A stretch of DNA of 64,000 bases from Microbacterium pumilum (GTDB taxonomy: Bacteria; Actinomycetota; Actinomycetes; Actinomycetales; Microbacteriaceae), in assembly GCF_039530225.1 (NCBI RefSeq), contig NZ_BAAAOH010000001.1, forward strand, positions 1,860,001 to 1,924,000. The letters run 5' to 3'. Within the stretch, counting starts at the first letter, position 1, and every line of letters begins with the position of its first letter. The notes below the pieces were generated by a model. That model did not search any database, was not told the DNA's origin, and saw only the letters and a list, made by a program, of their open reading frames with translations. A program made the translations under genes and the position numbers. Shown here in pieces: positions 33,435 to 41,295 of the stretch.

Positions 33435-34471
33435 CAGCGCACCTCCAGTCCTTTGCGGGCGAGCGGCTCGACGAGCGCGCCCATCCGATCGAATCCGGCG
33501 CCGACGGTGTCGCCGGCCTGGTAGCGGTAGTGGATCCCCTCGAGGATGACTGCGAGCTTGTATGCGGCGAAAGCGCGATACCACCGAAGATCCGGGATGC
33601 CGATCCCAGCCTTTTCGGCGTACACCTCGACCAGCTCGTCGAACGAGGGATAGCCGGCCGCCGGGTCCACCGCACTCGGCACCGCACCGGCAGAGCCCGC
33701 TGGCAGATTGGCGATGTCCCAGTACAGCGCGAAGATGCCGAGGTCCACGAACGGGTCGCCGAGCGTCGCCATCTCCCAGTCGAGGATCGCCGAGATGTGC
33801 GGCGAGTCGGCTTCGCCCACGACGAGCGCGTTGTCGAGGCGAAAGTCGCCGTGCACGATCGCGGAGCGGCCGGATTCCGGCATCCGCGCGGAAAGGGTCT
33901 CCTGCAACGCGTCGAGCGACGGGGTCTCGCGGGAGCGCGATGCGTCGAGCTGGCGGCGCCACGTGGTGAGCTGGCGGAAGAGGTACCCGTCGGGCCGACC
34001 GAAGTCCTCGAGGCCCACCGCGGCGGGGTCGACGGCGTGCAGTGCAGCCAGATGGCCCATGAGTTCGAGGCTGAGCGAGCGGATGCCGCGGCTCGAGTAG
34101 CGGGCGTTCTGGGCCGCGTGCGCGAGCACCTCGCCGGGCGCCCGCTCCATCACGAAGAACACGGTGCCGGTCACTCGCGAAGCTTCGGTGTCGTCCACGA
34201 TGTCGACCGCGGTCGGAACCGGGACCCCGCTGTCGGCGAGGGCTGAGATGACCCGATGCTCCCGTCGCATGTCGTGAGCACTCGAGAGGACGTGACCGAG
34301 CGGCGGCCGGCGGACGATCAGAGATAGATGGGCGCCCTCGACGGCGTAGGTGAGGTTGCTGCGCCCACCGGCGATGACCTGGGCGGTGAGGGGCCGGTCG
34401 GCGAGGGCGGGATGGGCGTCGGCGAGCCACGTCGTCAGGCCCGCGACATCCAGCCCGGGAACCTCGGTCAT
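33434..34471 (-). CDS. APH-like phosphotransferase (ACAD-associated)
   Basis: A 345-residue aminoglycoside-phosphotransferase-fold kinase. Motifs: nucleotide loop GGRSNLTYAVE, catalytic loop IVHGDFRLDNALV and the DFG-equivalent ILDWEMATLGDP. When paired with an acyl-CoA dehydrogenase the kinase is thought to phosphorylate a 4-hydroxyacyl-CoA, not an antibiotic. ATG at 34471 begins the conserved domain. Upstream sequence in the same frame is shadow of the opposite-strand gene. The operator at 34525 lies just upstream. Confidence 0.87.
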   Translation of the reverse strand: MTEVPGLDVAGLTTWLADAHPALADRPLTAQVIAGGRSNLTYAVEGAHLSLIVRRPPLGHVLSSAHDMRREHRVISALADSGVPVPTAVDIVDDTEASRVTGTVFFVMERAPGEVLAHAAQNARYSSRGIRSLSLELMGHLAALHAVDPAAVGLEDFGRPDGYLFRQLTTWRRQLDASRSRETPSLDALQETLSARMPESGRSAIVHGDFRLDNALVVGEADSPHISAILDWEMATLGDPFVDLGIFALYWDIANLPAGSAGAVPSAVDPAAGYPSFDELVEVYAEKAGIGIPDLRWYRAFAAYKLAVILEGIHYRYQAGDTVGAGFDRMGALVEPLARKGLEVR

Positions 34472-34524
34472 CGTCGACCCTGCCTCTCGCTCGGCCCGCG
34501 TTTCCGAGGTTAGTGGACTTTGAG

Positions 34525-34544
34525 CATACCGGATGGTCGGTATG
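34525..34544. promoter_or_regulatory. Palindromic TetR-type operator
   Basis: CATACCG and CGGTATG arms are separated by six bases, a perfect 7-bp dyad, about 54 bp upstream of the kinase start. It shares 15 of 20 bases with the site at 28982. It is a probable binding site of the TetR encoded at 29765. Confidence 0.6.
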
Positions 34545-34597
34545 TCCATTGGCTCCCTGTACGCGCCGACGCCCGACGGCGCCTGTCGGGCCGTCGG

Positions 34598-34603
34598 TAG
34601 GGT
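34598..34603 (+). promoter_or_regulatory. -10 box, leaderless start predicted
   Basis: TAGGGT, six bases before the GTG at 34610. Confidence 0.5.
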
Positions 34604-34609
34604 TGCCCC

Positions 34610-35935
34610 GTGAGCGAGCCCGGATACGACAAGGTCCGATTCATCGGATACGCCATCCCGACGACGCCGGCGCAACTCGTGGCGATCGGAGACCCGGACG
34701 GCAGCGGCATGGTCGCCGGCACTTATCCGGCGTCCGCGGACTTCGATGCCGACATCCGCGCCCGCGCCGCCGTGCTCAAGACTGACGTCGACACCGCGAA
34801 GCACGCGCTCGCCGGTCACGACGACCCGACGGTGCTGAACGTCTTCGTCGCGCCGGAGTTCTTCTGGCACGGCCGGATGGGTCCGTATGTGCACACCCCG
34901 ACGGATGCCGATCCGGCCGACGCGATCCTCGAGGTGCTGCGCGAGGCGCTGCCGGCCCTGGAGTATCCCGGATTCCTGTTCGTGCTCGGGACCGTGGTCA
35001 CCGCAGCGGTGGCGGACATCGACGAGGTGCTCGCGGGATCGTCGACGGTCGCGCGCAATGATGTCGTGCGCGCGCTCGGCGAGGCCTGGCTCGCGTCGGC
35101 GGGCCCGATCACCGACGTGGTCATGGACTCGCTCGTGAACTTCATCAAGAACGGCCACGCCTACCCTGCGGTAGAAGTGCGCAACCGCGCGCTGGTGATC
35201 AGCTCGGCTGCCGTCCAGATCGGCAACGGTGAGCCTGTCACGGTCCTGACGACGGAGAAGTACTTCGATTCGAACGAGGATTTCCTGCTGTGGGATGTCA
35301 CGGGCCGGCCCATCATCACCGAGCAGATGACCGCCTATCCGGTGATCGACCCGTCCGGCGGCGATGTGAAGTCGACGGCATTCGACCCTTACTCCGTCTT
35401 CCGTCTGCCGAACACCGCCGAGCCCGTGCACATCGCGATCGAGATCTGCCTCGATCACGCCGATCACCGGCTGCGCAAGAGCCTGCCGCGCAATCGATGG
35501 TCGAGCCCCGATCACGGCATCGACCTGCATGTGATCCCGTCGTGCGGGATGCAGCTGCATCCACCCGCCGTGGCGGCCCGCGCCGGCGGCTGGGCATTCA
35601 ACTGCGACGGCGAGTACCCGCTCGGAACGGTCGCCGACGCGGGGACGGGCCAGCACGGCGTGGTCGCGGGAGTGGACTGCGCCTTCGCAGACTACGTCGA
35701 CTCGGCGAATCCCGGCTACGGCGCGCATACGCAGCTCGCGTTCATCACTGCGGGAGCGGCGAAGTCCGACCCCCAGGCGCCGGGCGCCGTGAACGCCCAC
35801 TTCGCCGTTGCGCCGGATGTCACGGTCGTGGTCATTCCGGTCACCGTGGTCGCGGATCTCGGCTCGCACTTCGCCGGTGGCCCCGGCGCCATCCACATCT
35901 ACGGCAGGGAGACGCCACTCGCCATTCGCGGATGA
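34610..35935 (+). CDS. Nitrilase-superfamily-like hydrolase, unusual
   Basis: A 441-residue cytoplasmic protein with signs of the carbon-nitrogen hydrolase fold. Candidate catalytic residues are Glu83 (FVAPEFFW), Lys217 (TTEKYFDS) and Cys280 (IAIEICLDHADHRLRKS), in the right order. It is about 150 residues longer than a normal nitrilase, mostly from insertions between Glu and Cys. The start GTG lies six bases after a -10. No partner gene is evident; the thioesterase next to it is convergent. Amidase or nitrilase activity is inferred only. Confidence 0.55.
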   Translation: MSEPGYDKVRFIGYAIPTTPAQLVAIGDPDGSGMVAGTYPASADFDADIRARAAVLKTDVDTAKHALAGHDDPTVLNVFVAPEFFWHGRMGPYVHTPTDADPADAILEVLREALPALEYPGFLFVLGTVVTAAVADIDEVLAGSSTVARNDVVRALGEAWLASAGPITDVVMDSLVNFIKNGHAYPAVEVRNRALVISSAAVQIGNGEPVTVLTTEKYFDSNEDFLLWDVTGRPIITEQMTAYPVIDPSGGDVKSTAFDPYSVFRLPNTAEPVHIAIEICLDHADHRLRKSLPRNRWSSPDHGIDLHVIPSCGMQLHPPAVAARAGGWAFNCDGEYPLGTVADAGTGQHGVVAGVDCAFADYVDSANPGYGAHTQLAFITAGAAKSDPQAPGAVNAHFAVAPDVTVVVIPVTVVADLGSHFAGGPGAIHIYGRETPLAIRG

Positions 35936-35945
35936 GAGCCCGTGG

Positions 35946-36407
35946 TCAGGGCAGGAGATGCTCCTCGATCGCCGTGCGGACGGATGCCGGCACCGGCGTC
36001 GGGCGCCGGGTTGCGGCATCCACGAACACGTGCACGAAGCGGCCTGTCGCGATCGGGTCGTCGTCGCCGGGTGCGCCGCCGTCACCGCGATCTCGAAGGA
36101 TGCCGAGCGACCACGTGACGCTCGTGGTGCCGAGACGCTCGATGGCGAGGCCCACCTCGAGCGGTTCGGGGAAGCTCGCCGAGGCACGGAACTCGCACGA
36201 CGATGCCGCGCACAGCGCGATGGCGCCGCCGCCCGCGGGGTCGAGGCCGGCGGCCGCGATCATCCATGAGTTGACCGCGGTGTCCATCGCCTCGTAGTAC
36301 ACGGTGTTGTTGACGTGGCCGTACTGGTCGTTGTCGTTCCATCGCGTGGCGAACGGCACCCGCACGCGGAACTCGGGGCGCGAGCCGGCCGCGGGAGCCG
36401 CGGTCAT
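35946..36407 (-). CDS. Hotdog-fold acyl-CoA thioesterase (4HBT type)
   Basis: A 153-residue YbgC/4HBT-type thioesterase. The active-site loop is TRWNDNDQYGHVNNTVYYE, with the catalytic Asp and GHVNN. It would release fatty or aromatic acids from CoA. Its ATG overlaps the stop of the upstream TetR gene (ATGA), so the pair is an operon. Confidence 0.85.
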   Translation of the reverse strand: MTAAPAAGSRPEFRVRVPFATRWNDNDQYGHVNNTVYYEAMDTAVNSWMIAAAGLDPAGGGAIALCAASSCEFRASASFPEPLEVGLAIERLGTTSVTWSLGILRDRGDGGAPGDDDPIATGRFVHVFVDAATRRPTPVPASVRTAIEEHLLP

Positions 36408-37051
36408 GCGTCGACGCGCAGCAGCAGGCGGAACGCGACGCGGGCACGCACCGAACTCGGCTGATCGCCCGAGATGAGGTCCGCGTAGGTGAAGGACTCC
36501 GACATCCGCACCAGCAGGTAGGCCAGCCCGGCGGGGTCGATCGCACCGTCGAGCGGTGCGTCCCCGAGTTCGCGGCGCACGAGCCACTCGGTCGTCGCGA
36601 CGTAGCGACGCTGAATCGGGCTCTCTTTGGTGGTGAGCATCCGCAGCGCGCGGGTGGGCTCGCGCCGGATGAACTGGCGGAAGTACTCCGCCGTGATCAG
36701 GTCGTCCACGAAGTGCGTCAGGATGTCGGCGACCCGCTCGCCGCCGGTGGTGTCGGCATTCGCATGCTCGGCCTGCACCAAAGTCGGGACCGCGAGCGAC
36801 CACAGCACTTCACTCAGGAGCGCATCACGGTTGCCCACCCAGCGGAAGAGCGACGTGCGATCGACGCCGAGCGAGAGAGCGAGCGACCCCATGTCGATGC
36901 GCCGACCTGCGATGAATGTGTCACGAGCGACGTTGAACGCGCGCCGCGCGTCGGGGTGCGAGCCATCGGCCAGTCGCTCGGACAGCCAGGACGGCGCAGC
37001 ATCCGACCCGACCGTCGCGATCGTGGCGGATGCGGCCGCAGTGCTCGTCAT
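36404..37051 (-). CDS. TetR-type regulator, QsdR-like
   Basis: A 215-residue regulator. The HTH (MGSLALSLGVDRTSLFRWVGNRDALLSEVLWSL, in parts) and the C-terminal domain resemble the QsdR group. It is coupled to the thioesterase gene, which it may regulate. Start is ATG at 37051, six bases after a TAGAGT -10 on the minus strand. Confidence 0.82.
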   Translation of the reverse strand: MTSTAAASATIATVGSDAAPSWLSERLADGSHPDARRAFNVARDTFIAGRRIDMGSLALSLGVDRTSLFRWVGNRDALLSEVLWSLAVPTLVQAEHANADTTGGERVADILTHFVDDLITAEYFRQFIRREPTRALRMLTTKESPIQRRYVATTEWLVRRELGDAPLDGAIDPAGLAYLLVRMSESFTYADLISGDQPSSVRARVAFRLLLRVDA

Positions 37052-37057
37052 GGCGGG

Positions 37058-37063
37058 ACTCTA
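37058..37063 (-). promoter_or_regulatory. -10 box, leaderless start predicted
   Basis: TAGAGT on the minus strand, six bases before the ATG at 37051. Confidence 0.5.
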
Positions 37064-37118
37064 CTCGCGTCCGAACCCCGCCCCCGCAACGTTCTCGCTT
37101 TCGTTGCGCCCGACCCCA

Positions 37119-37182
37119 CCGGTTACGGACGCGACACGCCGTCGCCCGCCGCGCGCACGCGGCGTGTCCCGTCCGTAACCGG
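37119..37182. terminator. 64-bp palindrome (23-bp arms, one mismatch)
   Basis: Arms 37119-37141 and 37160-37182 pair with one mismatch around an 18-base loop; the outer bases are CCGGTTACGGACG. It sits between two minus-strand transcription units, after the hydrolase gene and before the TetR promoter. It could be a terminator or a dispersed palindrome. A smaller hairpin (GCAACG/CGTTGC, about 37086-37107) lies beside it. Confidence 0.7.
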
Positions 37183-37196
37183 ACTCGGCAACGCAG

Positions 37197-38024
37197 TCAG
37201 GAGCCGAACCGCTCGATGATCCGCGCGGCGATCGAGCCGGGGGACATCTCCGGCGAGCCGTGGTGGGCGCCCTCGAGGGACTCGTATTCCACCGTCGGGA
37301 GGGCATCGGCCAGCGCCCGCGCGGTGTGGTGGAAGAACGTCTCGCTCTTCGAGCCGACCATGACGATCGTCGGCGCGCTCAGTCCGCTCCAGCGGTCGAC
37401 CGGCAGTGAGCCGCCCTGCTGTGTGCCGTCCAGCACCGCGAAGTCGTAGCGGAGCGTGTGCGCAAGACCCTTCGCGTGCCGCCAGAGCGGCAGCATCCGC
37501 ATGATCGCAACGGCGAAGCGCGGCATCCCGATCGCCTCGATGAAGAACGTCCGCACGGCACCCGATCGATCGCCTGCGGCAACGGATGCGGCCACGCGTG
37601 CCGGAAGGTCCGCTGCGAGCGGCGGGTGGGAGTCGTCGCAGATGAAGGGCGGCTCGTACGCCACGAGTCCGATCACGCGGTCGCCGAGGCGGGAGGCAGC
37701 CTCCAACGCGAGCGCCGCGCCGGACGATGTGCCGAAGAGCAGGGCGCGGCCGCCCGCGGCATCGATGAGGGCGGCGATGTCTTCGACCTCGCGCGCAGGA
37801 TCAGCTGAGTCCGGATGCCGGTCGCCACTGGCATCGCGGCCGCGCCGGTCGTAGCTCACCACCGAGAACGCGCGCGCGAGCGCTGCGGAGAGCTTGGCCG
37901 ACCCGGTGTGGGAGGACAACGCCGGGTCGATGAGGATGATCGTCGGGCCGGCTCCTGCCCGGTAGGTCGCGATCTCGGTTCCGTCCGCCGAGCGGACTGT
38001 CGTGGGGGTTTCGGTGATCGTCAT
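37197..38024 (-). CDS. Alpha/beta hydrolase
   Basis: A 275-residue alpha/beta hydrolase. The nucleophile elbow is GTSSG (in ALLFGTSSGAALALEA), after VSYDRRGRDASG, with an oxyanion-hole region TIILIDPALSS and a final His in LEGAHHGSPE. It is the third gene of an ArsR-SRPBCC-hydrolase operon; its start overlaps the SRPBCC stop. The substrate is unknown. Confidence 0.87.
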   Translation of the reverse strand: MTITETPTTVRSADGTEIATYRAGAGPTIILIDPALSSHTGSAKLSAALARAFSVVSYDRRGRDASGDRHPDSADPAREVEDIAALIDAAGGRALLFGTSSGAALALEAASRLGDRVIGLVAYEPPFICDDSHPPLAADLPARVAASVAAGDRSGAVRTFFIEAIGMPRFAVAIMRMLPLWRHAKGLAHTLRYDFAVLDGTQQGGSLPVDRWSGLSAPTIVMVGSKSETFFHHTARALADALPTVEYESLEGAHHGSPEMSPGSIAARIIERFGS

Positions 38025-38515
38025 GGTCTGCTCCTGAGGAATCGGTCGAGTCGGTCGAATCCGCCCGCCCAGCCCTCGACCATTCCCATGGCCGCGATCT
38101 GCTCGAGGCGGTCGACCGAGGTGAAGCGCGTGCGCAGCACGAGGCGGGTGCGGGCGGGATCGACGCCGGTGAACTCGACCGTCACCGCGTGCGACTCCGG
38201 ATCGAGGTCTGCGCCGGTCTCATCGGAGAAGCCCTCGACGTACGAGAGCACCGAGCCGTGGATGACCTCGCTGTAGACCGCCCGAATCCAGACGTCGGGC
38301 GCTGCGCCGGGCACTCCCATGCCGAAGTGCCACAGTCCGCCCGGCCGCACATCGAGCGCACGAACCGTGGTCACCCAGCCTTCCGGTCCCCACCATGCCT
38401 CGAGGGCTTGGACGGTGGTCCAGCTGCGCCACACGGCATCGACCGAGCCGCGCAGCTCTCGTTCGAGCACGATCTCGCGCGCTTCGAGGTTCTTCGACAC
38501 CAGCAGCTCGCTCAC
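38021..38515 (-). CDS. SRPBCC (AHSA1-like) protein
   Basis: A 164-residue AHSA1-type SRPBCC protein (ELRGSVDAVWRSWT, LEAWWGPEGW, FTGVDPARTRLVLRTRF, GWAGGFDRLDRFL). It is translationally coupled to the preceding ArsR gene (GTG start overlapping TGA). This is a second ArsR-SRPBCC module, separate from the one at 22946. Confidence 0.87.
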   Translation of the reverse strand: MSELLVSKNLEAREIVLERELRGSVDAVWRSWTTVQALEAWWGPEGWVTTVRALDVRPGGLWHFGMGVPGAAPDVWIRAVYSEVIHGSVLSYVEGFSDETGADLDPESHAVTVEFTGVDPARTRLVLRTRFTSVDRLEQIAAMGMVEGWAGGFDRLDRFLRSRP

Positions 38516-38835
38516 GACGTCGCCTCCGTCCGGTCGAGGTGGGCCTGCAGGCGGTCGAGCCGGTCATCCCACAGCGAAGCGAAGGTGTCGAGCCATCTAT
38601 CCAGCTCGGCGAAGCGGGACTGTTCGAGCCCATAGATGCGGCGCTTGCCGTCGACGCGGCGATCCACGATCGCGACATCGCTGAGCACCTTCAAGTGCTT
38701 CGAGACGAGCGGCTGACTCAGGCCGAGCCGGTCGACGATGTCGCCGACCGAGCGCGGCCCGTCGCGCAGCAGCTCGACGATGGCGAGCCGGTTCGGCTCA
38801 GCGAGGGCGGACAGCGTCTGGATCACGCCATTCAA
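38512..38835 (-). CDS. ArsR-family winged-helix repressor
   Basis: A 107-residue ArsR-like repressor: LSALAEPNRLAIVELLRDGPRSVGDIVDRLG, then LSQPLVSKHLKVLSDVAIV with the recognition helix, and a wing (DRRVDGKRRIYGL). It has no metal-binding cysteines. It heads the operon ArsR-SRPBCC-hydrolase and should repress it. Confidence 0.88.
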   Translation of the reverse strand: MNGVIQTLSALAEPNRLAIVELLRDGPRSVGDIVDRLGLSQPLVSKHLKVLSDVAIVDRRVDGKRRIYGLEQSRFAELDRWLDTFASLWDDRLDRLQAHLDRTEATS

Positions 38836-38846
38836 ACTACCACCCA

Positions 38847-38874
38847 GTTATATGAACCACAAGTGATGTTTCAG
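38847..38874 (-). promoter_or_regulatory. Promoter of the ArsR-SRPBCC-hydrolase operon
   Basis: On the minus strand, CTGAAA (38874-38869) and TATAAC (38852-38847) are 16 bases apart, and the ATG follows 11 bases later. The region is unusually AT-rich for this window. Confidence 0.5.
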
Positions 38875-38879
38875 CGACG

Positions 38880-39338
38880 TCAGGCCTCGGGGACGAACAG
38901 GCCGACCGTCTGTGCGACCAGCGCAGGACGCTCCGAGCCCTCGAGCTCCACGGTCGTGGTCAGGCTCACGCGGTACCCCTGCGGCGCAGATTCGACCGCT
39001 GCGATCTCGGTGACCGCCCGCACCCGCGACCCGGAGGGCACCGGCTGCAGGAACCTCACGCGATCGAGCCCGTAGTTCACGACCATGGCGGTCCCGGCCA
39101 CCGAGAGCAGCCCCGATGTGAGCCGGGGGAGCAGCGACAGGGTGAGATAGCCGTGCGCGATGGTCGTGCCGAAGGGCCCGGATGTCGCCCGCTCCGCATC
39201 GAGATGGATCCACTGCCAGTCCTCCGTGGCGTCGGCGAACGCGGCGATGCGATCCTGCGTGATCTCGTACCAGTCGCCGGTCGCGGTCTGCCCGACCGCA
39301 TCCGTCAGATGGGTGGGAGAGTCGACGACGATCGTCAT
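38880..39338 (-). CDS. MaoC-like enoyl-CoA hydratase
   Basis: A 152-residue MaoC/hydratase-2 family hotdog protein with the motif DWQWIHLDAERA then GPFGTTIAHGYLTLSLLP, which holds the catalytic Asp and His. It hydrates 2-enoyl-CoA to (R)-3-hydroxyacyl-CoA. Its ATG overlaps the stop of the upstream SDR gene, so the two should act in sequence on the same acyl chain. Confidence 0.88.
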   Translation of the reverse strand: MTIVVDSPTHLTDAVGQTATGDWYEITQDRIAAFADATEDWQWIHLDAERATSGPFGTTIAHGYLTLSLLPRLTSGLLSVAGTAMVVNYGLDRVRFLQPVPSGSRVRAVTEIAAVESAPQGYRVSLTTTVELEGSERPALVAQTVGLFVPEA

Positions 39339-40084
39339 GCGCGAGGACCTCCGGCGACGTACAGCACCTGGCCCGAGACGAAGCCGGCCTCTTCGGAGCA
39401 GAAGAACGAGACCGCCGCGGCGATGTCGTCCGGGTAGCCGGCGCGGCCGACCGGGACCTCGGCGGCGCGGGCGGCGATGAACTCGTCCATCCCGACACCG
39501 ATCCGCTCGGCGGTCTGCCTGGTCATGTCGGTGACGATGAAGCCAGGCGCCACGGCGTTCGCGGTCACGCCGTAGCGGCCGAGCTCGATCGCCAGGGTCT
39601 TGGTGAGCCCCTGCATGCCGGCCTTCGCCGCGGCGTAGTTCGCCTGACCGCGATTGCCGAGCGCCGAGGTGCTCGAGAGGTTCACGATGCGCCCCCACCC
39701 GGCCGTGACCTGGTGCGCCTGGACGGCCCTCGACATGAGGAACGCGCCGCGCAGGTGCACCGACAGCACCGAGTCCCAATCGTCCTCCGACATCTTGAAC
39801 AGCAGGTTGTCGCGGATGATGCCGGCGTTGTTCACCAGGATCGTCGGAGCGCCGAGCTCTGCCTCGACGCGGGCGACGGCATCCGTCACCGCCGTGGCAT
39901 CCGCGACGTTCGCGCCGACGGCGAGTGCTCGGCCGCCGGCATCCGTGATCGCGGCGACGGTGTCGGCGCAGTGCGCTTCGTCGAGGTCGAGCACGGCGAC
40001 GGCGTGACCGTCCGCGGCCAGCCGCGTCGCGGTCGCCGCACCGATGCCGCGTGCGGCGCCGGTGACGATGGCGGTTCGAGTCAT
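39335..40084 (-). CDS. 3-oxoacyl-reductase, SDR (FabG-like)
   Basis: A 249-residue SDR close to FabG/acetoacetyl-CoA reductase: TGAARGIG (about 8-15), NNAGIIRD, LSSTSALGNRGQANYAAAK with Ser, Tyr and Lys, and VAPGFIVTDM. It interconverts 3-oxo- and 3-hydroxyacyl thioesters. It lies between the zinc alcohol dehydrogenase (28 bases upstream) and MaoC (overlapping) in one operon. Confidence 0.88.
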   Translation of the reverse strand: MTRTAIVTGAARGIGAATATRLAADGHAVAVLDLDEAHCADTVAAITDAGGRALAVGANVADATAVTDAVARVEAELGAPTILVNNAGIIRDNLLFKMSEDDWDSVLSVHLRGAFLMSRAVQAHQVTAGWGRIVNLSSTSALGNRGQANYAAAKAGMQGLTKTLAIELGRYGVTANAVAPGFIVTDMTRQTAERIGVGMDEFIAARAAEVPVGRAGYPDDIAAAVSFFCSEEAGFVSGQVLYVAGGPRA

Positions 40085-40112
40085 GAGGGGGTCCTTTCGG
40101 GGGAATGGGGAA

Positions 40113-41225
40113 TCAGAACGTGATGAGCTGACGCAGCTCGCCGCCTGCCGCCAGCCGGTCCATGGCTTCGTCGAGATGCTCGAGGTCGATGTGCGACGAG
40201 ACCAGGCGCTCGAGCGGCAGGCGTCCGGCGCGCCAGAGCTCCACGTAACGCGGGATGTCGCGGCTCGGCACCGCGGAGCCGAGGTAGCTGCCGACGATGG
40301 TTCGCGCCTCGGCGGTGAGCCGCAGCGGCGAAATGCTCGCCCGGGCCTCGGGAGCCGGCAGCCCGGCGGTCACGGTCGTCCCACCCGGCGACGTGAGATC
40401 GAACGCGGTCTCGAACGCGCGTGCCGACCCTGCCGCCTCGATGACGACGGGCGCACGGATGCCGCGCTCGGCGGCGTCCGCCGGGCTGAATGCCGCCGAT
40501 GCCCCGAGTTCGCAGGCGAGATCCAGCTTCGCGGAGACGGCGTCGACGCCGACCACCTCGTGGCCGAGCGCGCGGGCGACGAGGAGTGCCGCCATCCCCA
40601 CGCCGCCGAGACCGACGACGATCAACGGCGCTGCGGGCTCTGGGCGCCCGGCGTTGATCACGGCGCCGCCACCGGTCAGCACCGCACAGCCGAGCAGCGC
40701 GGCGATGTCGGGCGGCACATCCGCATCGACCGGCACGACGGAGGTCCGGCTCACCACCGCGTGCGAGGCGAATGCGCTCACGCCGAGATGATGGTGCACC
40801 GCCTGGTCGACGCCGCCGACCGAGCGATGCAGGCGGATGCCGCCGCCGACCAGGGTTCCGGCGTTGTTGGCGGCGGTGCCGATCTCGCAGGGCAGGCGTC
40901 CGTCGGCAGCGCAGCCGGCGCAGGCGCCGCATCTCGGCAGAAACGTCATGACGACGCGGTCGCCGAGTGCGACATCCGTCACCCCGTCGCCCACCTGCTC
41001 GACGATCCCCGCGGCTTCATGGCCGAGGAGCATCGGCGTCTGTCGCACGCGGTTGCCGTCTACGACGCTCAGGTCGGAGTGGCACACGCCGGCGGCCTCG
41101 ATGCGCACCAGAAGTTCACCGGCGGCGGGCGGATCGAGGTCGATCTCGCCGACCGTGAACGGTCGCGAGGCCGCGAACGGCGCGGGTGCCCCCGACCGCT
41201 CGAGGACTGCTCCTGTGATCCGCAC
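40113..41225 (-). CDS. Zinc-dependent alcohol dehydrogenase (MDR)
   Basis: A 370-residue class III-like zinc alcohol dehydrogenase. Catalytic zinc ligands are in GVCHSDL and LLGHEAAG. Four structural-zinc cysteines occur in PRCGACAGCAADGRLPCE. The NAD motif is VGLGGVGMAALL. GTG at 41225 follows an AGGAGG site; longer in-frame starts are less likely. First gene of an operon with FabG-like and MaoC-like genes, suggesting oxidation of an alcohol that enters acyl-CoA metabolism. Confidence 0.88.
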   Translation of the reverse strand: MRITGAVLERSGAPAPFAASRPFTVGEIDLDPPAAGELLVRIEAAGVCHSDLSVVDGNRVRQTPMLLGHEAAGIVEQVGDGVTDVALGDRVVMTFLPRCGACAGCAADGRLPCEIGTAANNAGTLVGGGIRLHRSVGGVDQAVHHHLGVSAFASHAVVSRTSVVPVDADVPPDIAALLGCAVLTGGGAVINAGRPEPAAPLIVVGLGGVGMAALLVARALGHEVVGVDAVSAKLDLACELGASAAFSPADAAERGIRAPVVIEAAGSARAFETAFDLTSPGGTTVTAGLPAPEARASISPLRLTAEARTIVGSYLGSAVPSRDIPRYVELWRAGRLPLERLVSSHIDLEHLDEAMDRLAAGGELRQLITF

Positions 41226-41295
41226 GCGACCTCCTCGTCGGCGATGATGGGGCTCTCGCACAACGGCGCCCTCTGACGCCCAAGGCGTAGGTTTC

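Noticed and set aside
33434..36187. One long minus-strand protein of about 917 residues
   Set aside because: The upstream two thirds is antisense to the nitrilase-like gene. The real gene starts at 34471.
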